Assembly (NCBI GenBank): GCA_021825925.1
Contig: JAKAFP010000010.1
Coordinates: 1-64,000, forward strand
Direction: 5' to 3'
Source of the DNA: Chloroflexota bacterium
GTDB taxonomy: Bacteria; Chloroflexota; Anaerolineae; Anaerolineales; Anaerolineaceae
DNA length: 64,000 nucleotides
The position numbers were made by a program, and so were the translations under genes. The notes under the pieces were generated by a model, which was not told where the DNA came from, searched no databases, and saw only the letters and a list, made by a program, of their open reading frames with translations. Numbering within the stretch: the first letter of the stretch is position 1; every line of letters begins with the position of its first letter. Below, one piece after another: positions 1 to 8,771 of the stretch.

Positions 1-60
1 AGAGACTTGAACAATCACTATTCTAGCAATCTAGGTGATTTGTGGTTTAACCTCGGGTCA

Positions 61-79
61 CCACCCGCATAGCGGGTGG
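61..79. repeat. 8-bp GC-rich hairpin, possibly the edge of a mobile or REP-like element
   Basis: CCACCCGC and GCGGGTGG pair perfectly across a 3-base loop. It sits at the window edge, followed by a T-rich stretch, with no gene visible in bases 1-178. Hairpins of this kind occur at the ends of IS200/IS605-type and REP elements, but no transposase is visible, so the origin is open. It could also be a terminator of a plus-strand gene lying before the window. Confidence 0.4.
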
Positions 80-124
80 TTGCTTGTTTCGTTCGCTTCG
101 CTCTCTCAACAGGCTAAAGCCCAT

Positions 125-160
125 TAAAAAAAAGAGTCCGGTAAAAATACCGGACTCTTT
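125..160 (-). terminator. Intrinsic terminator of the glucokinase gene
   Basis: AAAGAGTCCGGTA (131-143) pairs with TACCGGACTCTTT (148-160) around a 4-base loop. On the minus strand the stem is followed by eight T residues. It lies just past the stop codon of the ROK kinase gene. Confidence 0.88.
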
Positions 161-178
161 GCGTAAAATGAAAAATGA

Positions 179-1147
179 CTACCCTTTTGCCAATACCATG
201 GCACCCACCAGACCAGCCTGGTCGCCCAATTTGGCGTAGCAGATTTGCAGCTGCTCAAGGTAAGCCGGGGTCATAACGCTGTTATCAATAGTGCGTTTGA
301 CCGGATTCAACAACAGGTCACGAGCATTGGTAACTCCACCGCCCAACACGATCACGGTCGGATTGAAGATGTGCAGCAAATCGGTGATGGCACGTCCGAG
401 GAAGGTGCCGGCGTATTCAAAGGCTTCGATCGCCAGCGGATCTCCCTGGGCGCCTGCTTCAGCAATTTGTCTGGAAGTTGGTTTTTGTGGTTCGAGTGAC
501 AATGAAGATTTTGCGCCTTCTTTTAGTCTACGCTCGACATAATTGGCAATTCCGGTGCCAGATGAAACGGATTCCAAATGGCCCCGCCGTCCACAACCGC
601 AGAGCGGGCCGTCTGGCAAGACTGTGATGTGCCCCACTTCACCGGCGATCCCTTGAGGACCAACCAGCATGCGATCGTCAACAATGAAACCACCGCCGAT
701 GCCGGTGCTGATGGTGAGGTAGATCACGTCGTGATGTCCCACGCCGGCGCCATAGCGCCATTCACCCAAAGCTGCCAGGTTGGCATCATTGCCGAGGATG
801 ACGGGGGTATTGTGGCGTTTTTGAACCAACGGTCCAAGGGGGATGTCAATCCAGCCTCGTACGTTTGAAGCCTTGTAAACAACACCATTTTTGGGGTCCA
901 CCGGGCCAGGGACGGCAATGCCAATGCGTTCAACACCACCCTCATCAGGCCAGATCTCACCAATCAAATCATTTAAACGATCTTCCGGTTTTTCATCGCC
1001 ATTGTGAGTGGCAATGATCTTCTTTTTAATAGGTTCTATCCCTTCTTCAGGGTAAAGCGCTGCACGCAGTTGTGTGCCACCAATATCAATGCCAATGTAT
1101 TTCTTGTCTTTCGCCAAAGTACCCTCAAATTCCACCGGGGAGAACAT
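179..1147 (-). CDS. glcK: ROK family glucokinase
   Basis: ROK-type sugar kinase, most likely phosphorylating glucose with ATP in the cytoplasm at the entry to glycolysis. The N-terminal phosphate-binding loop DIGGT is at residues 21-25. The catalytic aspartate lies in GNDAN near residue 120. The ROK zinc region reads CGCGRRGHLE near residue 185, with His where many members have the third Cys. Length (322 aa) is normal for the family. The ATG at 1147 has a poor ribosome site; a TTG at 1117 preceded by GAGG is an alternative start giving 312 residues. The gene stands alone with its own terminator. Glucose preference is inferred from family resemblance; N-acetylglucosamine, mannose or fructose cannot be excluded. 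Confidence 0.88.
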   Translation of the reverse strand: MFSPVEFEGTLAKDKKYIGIDIGGTQLRAALYPEEGIEPIKKKIIATHNGDEKPEDRLNDLIGEIWPDEGGVERIGIAVPGPVDPKNGVVYKASNVRGWIDIPLGPLVQKRHNTPVILGNDANLAALGEWRYGAGVGHHDVIYLTISTGIGGGFIVDDRMLVGPQGIAGEVGHITVLPDGPLCGCGRRGHLESVSSGTGIANYVERRLKEGAKSSLSLEPQKPTSRQIAEAGAQGDPLAIEAFEYAGTFLGRAITDLLHIFNPTVIVLGGGVTNARDLLLNPVKRTIDNSVMTPAYLEQLQICYAKLGDQAGLVGAMVLAKG

Positions 1148-1268
1148 CTCAACGGTATAATAAAAATAATATCATGACTATACAATTGCGCATGAATTTT
1201 ACCAATAAAAACCATTATTGTGGTTTGGAAAATTGACATAGGAATTCCCCTTTTTTTGAGAAACCTTG

Positions 1269-1277
1269 TGGTATAAT
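1269..1277 (+). promoter_or_regulatory. Extended -10 promoter for rplS
   Basis: TGG immediately followed by TATAAT (1272-1277) gives an extended -10 element. No good -35 hexamer lies at 16-18 bp; a TTGACA at 1233-1238 is too far away. Predicted start of transcription is near 1284, giving a leader of about 45 bases before rplS. Confidence 0.6.
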
Positions 1278-1328
1278 TTTGCTTCGCGCCGTTAAAACGG
1301 CAGGAAAATAAAAGGTCAGGTGTAGAAA

Positions 1329-1676
1329 ATGAGCGATTTATTAAAAGCCTATGATGCCCCCGTTAACCCGAACATTCCGGAACTCCGCACCGGTGATTCC
1401 GTTAGCGTTCATGTGAAAATCAAGGAAGGCACCCGCGAACGTATTCAGGAATTCAAGGGTGTTGTCCTCTACATGCACAATTGTGGAAACAATTCCACAT
1501 TTACTGTGCGCCGTGTTGCCAGCAATGGTATCGGAGTGGAACGCACCTTCCTGCTTCGTTCACCCCGCATTGATAAAGTGGTGGTGGAACGTCACAGCAA
1601 GGTTCGCCGCGCCCGCTTGTACTTCCTGCGCGAACGCTCTGGCAAGGGTGCTCGCCTCAAACAGAAATTCAGCTAG
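1329..1676 (+). CDS. rplS: 50S ribosomal protein L19
   Basis: Ribosomal protein L19, a large-subunit protein at the interface with the 30S subunit. The 115-residue length and the core are typical: the first half carries [13 protein letters not shown] and the second half [13 protein letters not shown] followed by the basic [14 protein letters not shown] segment. It is monocistronic here, with its own extended -10 promoter upstream and a hairpin terminator 24 bases after the stop. In many bacteria rplS follows trmD; here it does not. Confidence 0.97.
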   Translation: MSDLLKAYDAPVNPNIPELRTGDSVSVHVKIKEGTRERIQEFKGVVLYMHNCGNNSTFTVRRVASNGIGVERTFLLRSPRIDKVVVERHSKVRRARLYFLRERSGKGARLKQKFS

Positions 1677-1699
1677 TTTTTTACCCGTTGATTTTTTCA

Positions 1700-1736
1700 G
1701 GGTGCAACCAACGCCGAGGTTGCGCCCTTTGTTCTT
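1700..1736 (+). terminator. Intrinsic terminator after rplS
   Basis: GGGTGCAACC (1700-1709) pairs with GGTTGCGCCC (1718-1727) with one G-T wobble, followed by TTTGTTCTT. Confidence 0.8.
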
Positions 1737-1759
1737 AAGCGGATGTAATGGAGATAATA

Positions 1760-2479
1760 ATGACTCTTCCCATTATTGGCATCACAGTCAGTCGAAGTTT
1801 CAGAAAAAATCGTTGTTACAATCAAAATCCATCGGCATACTCAGAAGCTATTGTGCGGGCAGGTGGCTTGCCCATTCTAATTCCCATTGAATTTCCCATA
1901 ATCAATCTTTCGTCACTAATGGATCGAATGGACGGATTACTTCTCTCCGGCGGGGATGATATTGACTACCATCTCTACAATGGCAAAGCCCATCCATCTG
2001 TGGGAGGAATATGTGCCGAACGTGATTCATTGGAAATCAATTTGTTTAAAAACGCCATCCTGATGAACAAACCGGTGCTTGGCATCTGTCGCGGCATGCA
2101 GTTGATCAATGTTGCGCTGGGGGGAACACTTTATACCGATATTCCCGATCAATTCATATCGCCGCTGCAACACAATTCTCCCAGAGAATTGGGGCGCGCC
2201 AGCCTGGTCCATGAAATAACCCTTTCGCCAGACAGTAGACTTGGTAAGATCATTGGACAAAGCCGATTTTCTGTGAATAGTTTTCATCATCAAGCCATAA
2301 AAATACCTGCTCCAGAATTAGTGGTGACAGCAAACGCAACTGATGGTTTAATAGAAGCAGTGGAATTGCCAGGAGATCCTTTTGGCGTGATCGGGGTGCA
2401 GTGGCATCCTGAGAACCTGATTTTCATTAAACAACAGCTTCGGCTGTTTGAAGCTTTTGTGGCTGCCTGCCAAAATTAA
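1760..2479 (+). CDS. Class I glutamine amidotransferase, gamma-glutamyl-GABA hydrolase family (peptidase C26)
   Basis: Cytoplasmic class-I amidotransferase-fold hydrolase of the peptidase C26 family, which cleaves gamma-glutamyl amide bonds such as gamma-glutamyl-GABA. Visible landmarks are LLLSGGDDID, the nucleophile elbow GICRGMQ containing the catalytic Cys, the substrate-loop NSFHHQAIK, and the catalytic His/Glu in GVQWHPE. The start is set at ATG 1760 because GGAG lies 6 bases before it; an in-frame ATG at 1748 has no ribosome site. It is 12 bases upstream of murI, so a shared role in glutamate or gamma-glutamyl turnover is possible. The exact substrate cannot be told from the sequence. 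Confidence 0.85.
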   Translation: MTLPIIGITVSRSFRKNRCYNQNPSAYSEAIVRAGGLPILIPIEFPIINLSSLMDRMDGLLLSGGDDIDYHLYNGKAHPSVGGICAERDSLEINLFKNAILMNKPVLGICRGMQLINVALGGTLYTDIPDQFISPLQHNSPRELGRASLVHEITLSPDSRLGKIIGQSRFSVNSFHHQAIKIPAPELVVTANATDGLIEAVELPGDPFGVIGVQWHPENLIFIKQQLRLFEAFVAACQN

Positions 2480-2491
2480 CCGGGAGTTGAA

Positions 2492-3301
2492 ATGGTCACA
2501 ACTATTGGAATGCTTGATTCAGGCGTCGGAGGGCTCACCATACTGCGTGCCATCCGAGAACAATTACCCGGACAACCGGTAGTTTATCTTGCCGACCAGG
2601 CGCATGTTCCTTACGGCGTCCGTAAGATCGAAGAAGTACGTGGCTTTACCAAAGAAATCACCCGGTTTTTACTAGCGCAGGGAGCAAAGATCATCGTGGT
2701 GGCTTGCAACACCGCCTCAGTTGCGGCGCTTGGTTATCTGCGCGCTGAGTTCCCCGAGACACCCTTTGTCGGCATGGAACCAGCAGTCAAACCTGCCGCC
2801 GAACAAACCAAAACCGGTGTAGTGGGGGTGTTGGCGACCTACGCGACTTTCCAAACCGATGTGTACAATTCGGTGGTTGAACGTTTTGCCAAAAACGTCA
2901 CCATTCTTCAAAACCATTGCCCCGGCCTGGTCAACCAGATCGAAAAAGGGGATCTCTCTGGATCGGAAACAAGAAGAATCCTTGAGAGCGCATTGCGTCC
3001 CATGCTCGCACAGGGGATTGATACTGTGGTGTTGGGCTGCACCCATTATCCTTTTGTGATTCCATTGATCCAGGAAATTGTCGGCCCTGGCGTGCGCGTT
3101 ATTGATCCAGCCCCCGCCATTGCCCGACAGACCCAACGCCTGATGACCGAAAAAGGCTGGCTTGCCGACGGGATCATAGGATCAGAAATTCGTTTGATCA
3201 CCACCGGCAATGCCCAAAACATTGAAAACAACCTACCCCTGTATCTGGGCTATCACCTTCCAATCGCCTCCATCCAGTGGCAGGATGGTAAATTGGGATA
3301 A
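2492..3301 (+). CDS. murI: Glutamate racemase
   Basis: Cofactor-independent glutamate racemase that supplies D-glutamate for peptidoglycan. The N-terminal MLDSGVGGLT is diagnostic. The two catalytic cysteines are in VVACNTAS and VVLGCTHYPF, in the two pseudo-symmetric halves. Length (269 aa) is typical. It is preceded by GGGAG 8 bases before the ATG and follows the C26 hydrolase by 12 bases, so the two are probably co-transcribed. Its presence implies a D-Glu-containing cell wall, which is informative because some Chloroflexota lack a full wall. Confidence 0.95.
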   Translation: MVTTIGMLDSGVGGLTILRAIREQLPGQPVVYLADQAHVPYGVRKIEEVRGFTKEITRFLLAQGAKIIVVACNTASVAALGYLRAEFPETPFVGMEPAVKPAAEQTKTGVVGVLATYATFQTDVYNSVVERFAKNVTILQNHCPGLVNQIEKGDLSGSETRRILESALRPMLAQGIDTVVLGCTHYPFVIPLIQEIVGPGVRVIDPAPAIARQTQRLMTEKGWLADGIIGSEIRLITTGNAQNIENNLPLYLGYHLPIASIQWQDGKLG

Positions 3302-3359
3302 TCGCATTAAATAGTATTCAGTTGTAAAAAGTTAAGTGAAACACCAGGAAGGGAACAAT

Positions 3360-4391
3360 ATGAAGGAAGTCAAACTGGCTTTGGTGGGATTTGGCAACGT
3401 TGGTAAAGCACTGGTTCAACTGTTGGATACCAAACGGGAAATTCTTTTTCAGGAATTTGATTTTGACCCAAAAGTGATTGGTATTGCCACCGGACGTCAC
3501 GGCATGGCGATCAACCCATCCGGATTGGTTACCCATGAAGCAGTAACGCTTTCTGAATCAGGCAAAAACCTGGATTCTCTTTCGACCGTTCCGCAACCAA
3601 AATCCATCATTGAGTTCATCCAAAACTGTAAAGCGGACGTTTTATTTGAAAATTCACCGGTGAACCATCACACCGGGCAGCCGGCCACAGACCACATCAA
3701 AACTGCACTCCAATCGGGGATGCACGCCATCACAGCCAACAAAGGACCTGTGGCTCACGCTTATAAAGATCTGACCAAGCTCGCGAATGAAAAACAGCGG
3801 CGTTTTCTTTTTGAATCCGCGGTAATGGATGGCGCGCCCATCTTTTCATTGTTCCGTGGTCCGCTGCCAGCAATTGAGCTGAAGGGTTTTCAAGGCATCT
3901 TGAACTCATGCACCAATCTGTTGATCGAATTGATGGAACAGGGCAAGGATTTTGAGGAAGCCGTTGATTACGGACAATCCATTGGTATTACTGAAACTGA
4001 CCCGGCCGCAGATATCGAGGGCTGGGATGCCGCCATAAAAGTCGCTGCCTTGTGCAATGTTTTAATGGATGGAACCGTTACACCCAACCAAGTCAAACGG
4101 ACGGGGATTAGCGGATTAACGCCCGCCATGATCCAGGAGGCATTAAGTGCCGGAGAACGCTGGAAGCTGGTATGCACCGCCAAACGCACAGCAACCGGTC
4201 TTGAAACCTCCGTTGAACCCCAACGCGTCGCTGCGATCAGCCCGCTTTACAGCGTCAATGGCACCAGTTCCTTTGTCCAATTTGAAATGGATACCCTGCC
4301 CGGTCTGGGTATTCTCGAAAGCAACCCCGGACCAAAAACAACTGCTTACGGTCTGTTGGCGGATCTTATAAATGTCATGCGCGGAGCCTGA
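3360..4391 (+). CDS. hom: Homoserine dehydrogenase (short form without ACT domain)
   Basis: NAD(P)-dependent homoserine dehydrogenase converting aspartate semialdehyde to homoserine for threonine and methionine synthesis. A Rossmann loop GFGNVGKAL sits at the N-terminus. The catalytic region contains TANKGPVAH, the EGWDAAIKVAALCN segment and GISGLTP. The ATG at 3360 follows GGAAGGG at good spacing; a GTG at 3336 would add eight residues. At 343 aa it ends after the catalytic domain and lacks the C-terminal ACT regulatory domain, so feedback control by threonine through ACT is not expected. The stop is 2 bases before folK. Confidence 0.9.
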   Translation: MKEVKLALVGFGNVGKALVQLLDTKREILFQEFDFDPKVIGIATGRHGMAINPSGLVTHEAVTLSESGKNLDSLSTVPQPKSIIEFIQNCKADVLFENSPVNHHTGQPATDHIKTALQSGMHAITANKGPVAHAYKDLTKLANEKQRRFLFESAVMDGAPIFSLFRGPLPAIELKGFQGILNSCTNLLIELMEQGKDFEEAVDYGQSIGITETDPAADIEGWDAAIKVAALCNVLMDGTVTPNQVKRTGISGLTPAMIQEALSAGERWKLVCTAKRTATGLETSVEPQRVAAISPLYSVNGTSSFVQFEMDTLPGLGILESNPGPKTTAYGLLADLINVMRGA

Positions 4392-4393
4392 AC

Positions 4394-4891
4394 TTGGCAA
4401 CCACTGATCAAACATGTGTCTATTTGGCACTCGGAACCAATCTAGGAGACCGATGTGACAATCTGCGCCAGGCATTGGAATTGATCTCTGAAAAAGTTAG
4501 GATCCTCAAAGTCTCAAGCATCTACGAAACGCCACCCTGGGGATATACTGAGCAGCCTGTTTTTTACAATCAGGTGCTGCACGGAAAAACGGCCCTTACC
4601 CCTTTGGATTTATTGACTTTTGTAAAAGAGATTGAATCTGATATGGGCCGGGTGAAGAATTTTCAAAACGGTCCCAGGTTGATTGACATTGATATTCTTC
4701 TTTTTGGCGAACAAATAATAACCACCGAAAGACTGGTGATTCCACATCCGCGCATGACGGAACGCGCTTTTGTGTTGATTCCACTTTCTGAAATCGAACC
4801 CGACCTGGTCATCCCTGGAATTAGTAAAAACGTAGCAGAACTTTTGCGTAAAGTGGATCAAACTGGCATAAAAATATTGCCATTAATATGA
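4394..4891 (+). CDS. folK: 2-amino-4-hydroxy-6-hydroxymethyldihydropteridine pyrophosphokinase
   Basis: HPPK transfers pyrophosphate from ATP to 6-hydroxymethyl-dihydropterin, the step before dihydropteroate synthase in folate synthesis. Recognised by YLALGTNLGDR near the N-terminus, ETPPWG, the FVKEIESDMGR segment, GPRLIDIDILLFG with the metal-binding Asp pair, and IPHPRMTERAFVLIPL. The apparent start is TTG 4394, preceded by GGAG in the end of hom. It lies between hom and folP with gaps of 2 and 11 bases, so translation is likely coupled. Length (165 aa) is normal. Confidence 0.94.
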   Translation: MATTDQTCVYLALGTNLGDRCDNLRQALELISEKVRILKVSSIYETPPWGYTEQPVFYNQVLHGKTALTPLDLLTFVKEIESDMGRVKNFQNGPRLIDIDILLFGEQIITTERLVIPHPRMTERAFVLIPLSEIEPDLVIPGISKNVAELLRKVDQTGIKILPLI

Positions 4892-4902
4892 TGGAGTGAA
4901 GC

Positions 4903-5766
4903 ATGGAAAAAGTTGTGGGTTTTTCTTCCAAGACGCTGATCATGGGAATTCTCAATATTACTCCGGATTCGTTCTCGGGTGATGGGATGCTGCAAGATGG
5001 GAATACCATGGCTGCGGTATTGGATCGCGCCGAGAACATGATCAAAGAAGGTGCGGATATTCTGGACGTGGGAGGCGAAAGCACCCGCCCGGGAGCACAA
5101 CTCGTCACTCAACAAGAAGAAATGGACCGGGTGATTCCGGTGATTGAGGCATTGCATCAAAGATTTGACGTACCTATTTCCATAGATACCTATAAAGCGG
5201 ATGTAGCTGAAGCGGCTTTGAAGGCTGGTGCTGCATGGCTAAATGATGTTTGGGGATTACGTGCCGATCCGCGAATGGCGGCTATGGCGGCCAAATTCAA
5301 GTCTCCTATCGTGATAATGCACAACCGCAGCAAACCCTCCCAGGCTGACCTTCAGCAGCGGCTTGGCGGCCGCTATATTGGGGTGCCCTACGAAAACCTG
5401 CTTGAAGACGTAAAACAGGAATTGCTTGAAAGTGTTAAAATCGCCCACTCGGCAGGGGTGAATGATGAACAGATCATCCTCGATCCAGGCATCGGATTTG
5501 GCAAAACCGTGGAACAGAATCTTGAACTGATCAACCGACTGGATGAGATCAAGGACCTAGGCTACCCTGTGTTGTTAGGCGTGTCGCGAAAGTCATTCAT
5601 TGGCTATACGCTTAACTTACCACCAGAAGAAAGACTTGAAGGGACGGCAGCCGCGTGTACCATTGGCATATTACGGGGCGCGAACATCCTGCGGGTTCAT
5701 GATGTAAAATTCATGGCGCGCATTGCAAGTATGACAGATGCCATTATCCGCAGTAAGAGGAAGTAA
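4903..5766 (+). CDS. folP: Dihydropteroate synthase
   Basis: Condenses hydroxymethyl-dihydropterin pyrophosphate with p-aminobenzoate to dihydropteroate; the target of sulfonamides. Conserved signatures are MGILNITPDSFSGDG at residues 10-25, DVGGESTRPGA, DTYKADVA, DPGIGFGKT and LLGVSRKSFIG, with the terminal RVHDV. It is a full-length single-domain enzyme of 287 aa in a TIM-barrel fold. It follows folK directly and its stop codon overlaps the start of the next gene by one base (TAATG). Confidence 0.96.
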   Translation: MEKVVGFSSKTLIMGILNITPDSFSGDGMLQDGNTMAAVLDRAENMIKEGADILDVGGESTRPGAQLVTQQEEMDRVIPVIEALHQRFDVPISIDTYKADVAEAALKAGAAWLNDVWGLRADPRMAAMAAKFKSPIVIMHNRSKPSQADLQQRLGGRYIGVPYENLLEDVKQELLESVKIAHSAGVNDEQIILDPGIGFGKTVEQNLELINRLDEIKDLGYPVLLGVSRKSFIGYTLNLPPEERLEGTAAACTIGILRGANILRVHDVKFMARIASMTDAIIRSKRK

Positions 5767-7571
5767 TGAGAAAACAAAGGCCTGAACTATTTTTTTCCAT
5801 TTTAATTTTGATCATCGGTATGATCCTGGTTTTGATCACCCCGGCAGGCGCCAATTTCGATGAAGACACTTACGTGGCCAGAATTTGGGAAATGGCCTTG
5901 GGGCACGCAATCCCCAACTCGTATCTCGGCACCCCTGAAAAACTTCCTAGCGGGTTCTACACTATTTCATACCGCAGACACATCAATCTACCAGCTATTG
6001 ATATCGAGACCCTGAGACAACAATTAAAACTGAAAATTGATGACTATGATCTGATGACCTATCAAACCCGCGCAAAGTACTTTCCTACTTTGTTCATGGT
6101 GCAAGCAGTCATTATGCGGTTTTTTGGTCCCCACTTGCGTTTTCCCATCTTAGTCCTTTATTATTTGCTGCGGTTATCTTACCTTTTGATGTACTGCCTG
6201 TTGATATACATCACCATAAGGGTGCTTCCTTTTGGAAAATGGGTATTTGGCACTTTGGCAGTGATGCCCATGTGCCTGATCCAGGCTGCGGCCGTGTCAG
6301 CTGATTCGTTGATTTTCGGCATATCCTTCCTGTTCATTGCCTGGGTCATCAGAATGGCCGCTAATGAAAAGGAATCATTATCAAAAAAAGAACTGGCCGT
6401 CCTTTGTTTACTCATCCTGGCATTGGGAACCCTAAAACCCAATGCAGTTTTTTTACTTCCCTTGTTAGTCATTATTCCATTTAGATTGTTGAAGAAGAAC
6501 AAAGCCTGGATTCCCATTCTGATCGCGAGTCTGGCAAGCCTTTCCATTCCTGTAATTTGGAGTTATTTGGCACCTGAATTGTTGGAAAACCCGGGCATTG
6601 AGCCTGCCAGACAATTGGCGAATCTATTCACTAAACCTCAAATTTTTCTGCAAAGCTTATGGACGATGCTTTCTGGCAGTCTGCCGATCTACTACAAACA
6701 GGTCATTGGCGTCGCCGGTTATGGCTATTGGAACATGCCCGGATTCATATACTGGCTAATGCCTTCTGCATTGGTCCTGGCTCTGTTTTCAGAATCTTCC
6801 AAAGTTACTTTAAAAGCCAGACAACGAGCTTTGATCGCGCTGGTTGGATTATTCAATCTTTTGATGGTATTTCTGGTTTTCTATGTGGTGATCACCCCGG
6901 TGGGTGTTACCAGGATTGATGGCCTTCAAGGGCGGTACTTTGAACCATTTATCCCATTGTTTATCATTCCCTTCCTGTTTACCCCCAAACTTCAAGTAAA
7001 TAAGCTTATCATCGGCACAGTACTATCCCTTAGTTCAATTGTATGTGCTGCAAGTCTCTTTTTAAGCTACCACGTGGTTTGCGGATATGCGATGGCGACC
7101 AACCAGCCCTGCAGCCTGCCATATTACAAAAACTGGGATCCATCAACCTTTATGGGTATTACTCTGGATAAGAACACTTCCATCAAACAAAGCGAAGTGA
7201 TCACATGTAAACAATTAACTGGTATTCAGGTGTGGGTAGGCAAGAACAACGCCCCCGCCGGTCAAAAAGAATTCTTTGCTTTGGAAACCTTGGAAGGTAA
7301 TACGTTGCGATCGAGTTGGATCGAATCAGAGACGCTGCCACAAAACGGTTGGGCAACCATACCCATTGACCCGCCTTTAAGTGCGCTGAATTATGAGCTT
7401 CAGTTCGAAATTTTGCCAGATGATGGCATCGGAATTCCGGGGCTTGAATTGGGACGCTTCCCGACCAGTGAATTCAACCGTGGAGCGCTTTGGCTCAACG
7501 GCAAGGAAACCGAGAATGATCTGGTCTTTAGGTACAGCTGCGCAGACGACTTCTCAACATTATTCAAATAA
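5766..7571 (+). CDS. DUF2142 family polytopic membrane protein
   Basis: Large integral membrane protein (601 aa) resembling the DUF2142 family, often found among cell-surface polysaccharide genes and thought to be GT-C-like glycosyltransferases. A signal-anchor helix spans residues 9-28 and is followed by an acidic motif FDEDTY, like the catalytic loop of GT-C enzymes. About ten further hydrophobic helices follow to residue 430. The final 150 residues form a soluble, probably external, beta-rich domain. Transcription appears to continue from folP (1-base overlap), an odd pairing for an envelope protein. The convergent GT2 and GT87 genes next door support a role in glycan assembly. The donor and acceptor are unknown. 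Confidence 0.72.
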   Translation: MRKQRPELFFSILILIIGMILVLITPAGANFDEDTYVARIWEMALGHAIPNSYLGTPEKLPSGFYTISYRRHINLPAIDIETLRQQLKLKIDDYDLMTYQTRAKYFPTLFMVQAVIMRFFGPHLRFPILVLYYLLRLSYLLMYCLLIYITIRVLPFGKWVFGTLAVMPMCLIQAAAVSADSLIFGISFLFIAWVIRMAANEKESLSKKELAVLCLLILALGTLKPNAVFLLPLLVIIPFRLLKKNKAWIPILIASLASLSIPVIWSYLAPELLENPGIEPARQLANLFTKPQIFLQSLWTMLSGSLPIYYKQVIGVAGYGYWNMPGFIYWLMPSALVLALFSESSKVTLKARQRALIALVGLFNLLMVFLVFYVVITPVGVTRIDGLQGRYFEPFIPLFIIPFLFTPKLQVNKLIIGTVLSLSSIVCAASLFLSYHVVCGYAMATNQPCSLPYYKNWDPSTFMGITLDKNTSIKQSEVITCKQLTGIQVWVGKNNAPAGQKEFFALETLEGNTLRSSWIESETLPQNGWATIPIDPPLSALNYELQFEILPDDGIGIPGLELGRFPTSEFNRGALWLNGKETENDLVFRYSCADDFSTLFK

Positions 7572-7591
7572 TGCTTGATTTTTGAAAAAGA

Positions 7592-8617
7592 TCATGCAAT
7601 AGTCACCTGGTTATTGGTAACCAGGTCTTTGATATATCCGCTCATCAGATCATCATTGATCAAACGGCTTGTTTGAACTTTTGTGGGGATATCCGAAATA
7701 TCCAGAGAGATCGCCTGGATCAATAACTGAAATCCTAGAATAATTGGCAAAACTGCGATCAGTACAGTGCCGGTCGTTGCTGGAATCCCTGCCTGTGAAG
7801 CTTCACTCCATTTAACAAGACCCCAGATGCCGCCAAACAAACAAAGCAATGTGCCAATAATGATATAGAGCGATACTGCGGTGAAATCATAGAGAAAATA
7901 GCGTGTAAAAACACGGTCAATTATGCGTGAGATCAAGTTTGTTGAAAAAACGACTATTTCACGCGGCACCTTCACAGAACTGCGTTCGCTTTGATAAATG
8001 GCCGGCATGGAAATATCCATCACGACTGCATCCAACTTGCGCAACTCACAAAGCATGGAAGTCTCAAAAAAATAACTGTGCGCGATATTTTTAGGATCAA
8101 GACTGACAAGCTTGGATGTTGAAATTGCTGTATAGCCGTTGGCCGGATCAAAAATGTTCCAATATCCGCTGGCAATTTTGGAAAGAAATGTGAGTCCCAG
8201 GTTGCTAATTTTGCGCCCAATCGGCATTTTTTTCAAAGCCACAGAGTGTAAAAAGCGATTGCCTTTCGTGTATTCCGCCTCACATTTTTCGATGGGTTCA
8301 ATTAAGGTAGGTATGAACTTAACATCCATCTGGTCGTCACCATCCAGCTTGACCACTATATCCACCCCCAAACCAAGCGCATAAGAATAACCGCTCAGCA
8401 TGGCTCCGCCGACCCCCCGGTTCTTGGTATGGTTGATCAAGGTCACCCTGGGATCTTTGACACTTTTTACTTTTTCAACAGTGTCATCCTTGCTGGCGTC
8501 ATTCACCACAATGATAGCTTCCACACTTTTAGGAATGCCGGTGATCACTTTGACAATGGTATCCGCAACATTGTAAGCGGGGATGACCACCGCAATTTTG
8601 GAATGTGAATTATCCAT
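7592..8617 (-). CDS. Family 2 glycosyltransferase with C-terminal membrane anchor
   Basis: Inverting GT-A glycosyltransferase of family GT2, similar to polyprenyl-phosphate hexose synthases. The N-terminal VVIPAYN strand begins the nucleotide-sugar fold. VVNDASKDDT binds the nucleotide, and KLDGDDQ carries the DxD-like metal site near residue 95. About residues 240-310 contain two hydrophobic helices that anchor it in the membrane. It probably loads a sugar onto a lipid carrier used by the neighbouring GT-C-type enzymes (GT87 upstream, DUF2142 convergent). The gap to the upstream GT87 gene is 154 bases, with no recognisable promoter. Confidence 0.85.
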   Translation of the reverse strand: MDNSHSKIAVVIPAYNVADTIVKVITGIPKSVEAIIVVNDASKDDTVEKVKSVKDPRVTLINHTKNRGVGGAMLSGYSYALGLGVDIVVKLDGDDQMDVKFIPTLIEPIEKCEAEYTKGNRFLHSVALKKMPIGRKISNLGLTFLSKIASGYWNIFDPANGYTAISTSKLVSLDPKNIAHSYFFETSMLCELRKLDAVVMDISMPAIYQSERSSVKVPREIVVFSTNLISRIIDRVFTRYFLYDFTAVSLYIIIGTLLCLFGGIWGLVKWSEASQAGIPATTGTVLIAVLPIILGFQLLIQAISLDISDIPTKVQTSRLINDDLMSGYIKDLVTNNQVTIA

Positions 8618-8771
8618 GCAAGCTCCAGATCAGTTTGTTTTATTCTTTTGCCAAAATATCATTGCAAAAAATGAGTACTTCGGGGTTACCTGTAAATTGT
8701 AATTCATTATTCAGAAAGCATTGATGCGTACCTGAGATATTATCGTTATCCATAATCAGACATTTTCAAGT

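Noticed and set aside
1233-1277. TTGACA at 1233 as -35 for rplS
   Set aside because: It is 33 bp from the -10, too far; the promoter is better described as extended -10.
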